A stretch of DNA of 6,292 nt, from positions 1 to 6,292 of the forward strand of contig CANGCU010000074.1 in NCBI GenBank assembly GCA_947452355.1, given 5' to 3'. Shown here piece by piece: positions 5,874-6,292 of this stretch. The position numbers were made by a program, and so were the translations under genes. Numbering within the stretch: the first letter of the stretch is position 1; each line of letters opens with the position of its first letter. The notes below the pieces were generated by a model. The model was not told the DNA's origin. It ran no database searches and saw only the letters and a list, made by a program, of their open reading frames with translations. The DNA comes from Microbacteriaceae bacterium (lineage in GTDB: Bacteria; Actinomycetota; Actinomycetes; Actinomycetales; Microbacteriaceae).

Positions 5874-6292
5874 TTAGTAGTCCGCGAAGTACTCGTCGAT
5901 TTCCCACTGGGTGACATCGCGCGTCGACGGATCCTTGACGGCCGCTTCGTATCGGCGAATCTCGTCGCGTTTCATGACGAGGAAGACCTCGACGAGCTCT
6001 TTGGACATCTGATCGTGCAGGTGAGCGTTCGCTTCGAGTGCGTCGAGCGCCTGGGTGAACGTGCCGGGAAGTTCCGGAGCGGCCTCGTTGTCGTAGGCCA
6101 TTCCGACCGCATCATCCGGGCAATCGAGCTTCCGCTTGATTCCATCGAGCGCCGCAGCGAGGATGCCCGCGATCACGAGGTAAGGGTTGGCGGCGCCGTC
6201 GCCGACGCGAACTTCGAGGCGAGTCCCCTGGCCGCGCTCTGGTGGAATGCGGACCATGCAGGATCGGTTGTCGTATCCCCAGTTCGCACGGA
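5874..6292 (-). CDS. Glutamine synthetase-family ligase, C-terminal part only
   Basis: About 139 C-terminal residues are visible; the N-terminal and much of the catalytic domain lie beyond the right edge. The visible part opens with RANWGYDNRSCMVRIPPE, the glutamine synthetase strand with the conserved NRS and RIP elements. It continues with RLEVRVGDGAANPYL (visible residues 24-38), the R-x-E-x-R...AANPYL signature that forms part of the active site. The region corresponding to the adenylylation-tyrosine motif (NLY-D/E-L) of canonical GlnA is absent; instead YDNEAAPELPGTFTQAL follows. The protein ends in DEYFADY. The GDGAANPYL form is typical of divergent ATP-dependent ligases (GlnT/GlnA2-4-like, including gamma-glutamyl-amine synthetases), so this may gamma-glutamylate an amine rather than ammonia. 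That is inference: the substrate-determining N-terminal residues are not seen. It lies upstream of the flavin oxidoreductase on the same strand. Confidence 0.88.
   Translation of the reverse strand, partial: RANWGYDNRSCMVRIPPERGQGTRLEVRVGDGAANPYLVIAGILAAALDGIKRKLDCPDDAVGMAYDNEAAPELPGTFTQALDALEANAHLHDQMSKELVEVFLVMKRDEIRRYEAAVKDPSTRDVTQWEIDEYFADY

Overview
The window reads as chromosomal DNA of a moderately high-GC actinobacterium (Actinomycetota). The grounds are codon use rich in GTC, CTC, ATC and GCG in most genes, start codons without a Shine-Dalgarno but with a TANNNT hexamer 6-7 bases upstream (typical of leaderless actinobacterial transcripts), and proteins whose closest remembered relatives are actinobacterial. 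No RNA gene, mobile element, phage gene or CRISPR array is visible. A finer taxonomic placement cannot be made by eye.

Layout: positions 1-1606 (minus, cut at the left edge) encode a CASTOR/POLLUX-type putative ion channel with two RCK-like nucleotide-binding modules. A GAAA-capped hairpin at 1676-1701 separates it from a 501-residue, 12-helix APC-superfamily amino acid/amine permease (1722-3227, minus). A divergent control region (3242-3413) with three inverted repeats leads into an acetoacetate decarboxylase-family protein on the plus strand (3414-4226). This converges on, and overlaps by 18 bp, a 525-residue CrtI/PYROXD2-like FAD-dependent oxidoreductase (4209-5786, minus). Upstream of the oxidoreductase on the same strand, 87 bp away, is the C-terminal part of a glutamine synthetase-family enzyme (5874-6292, cut at the right edge).

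Working together (inference): permease, glutamine synthetase-like ligase, flavin oxidoreductase and a Schiff-base decarboxylase-family enzyme next to each other suggest uptake and breakdown or modification of an amine or amino acid. The ligase could gamma-glutamylate the amine and the flavoenzyme could oxidise it. The substrate cannot be read from the sequence. The channel gene appears to be a separate unit with its own promoter.

No clearly new system is demonstrated. The most interesting points are this enzyme combination, the palindrome-rich divergent promoter region, the repeated leaderless-promoter pattern, and the tail-to-tail gene overlap.
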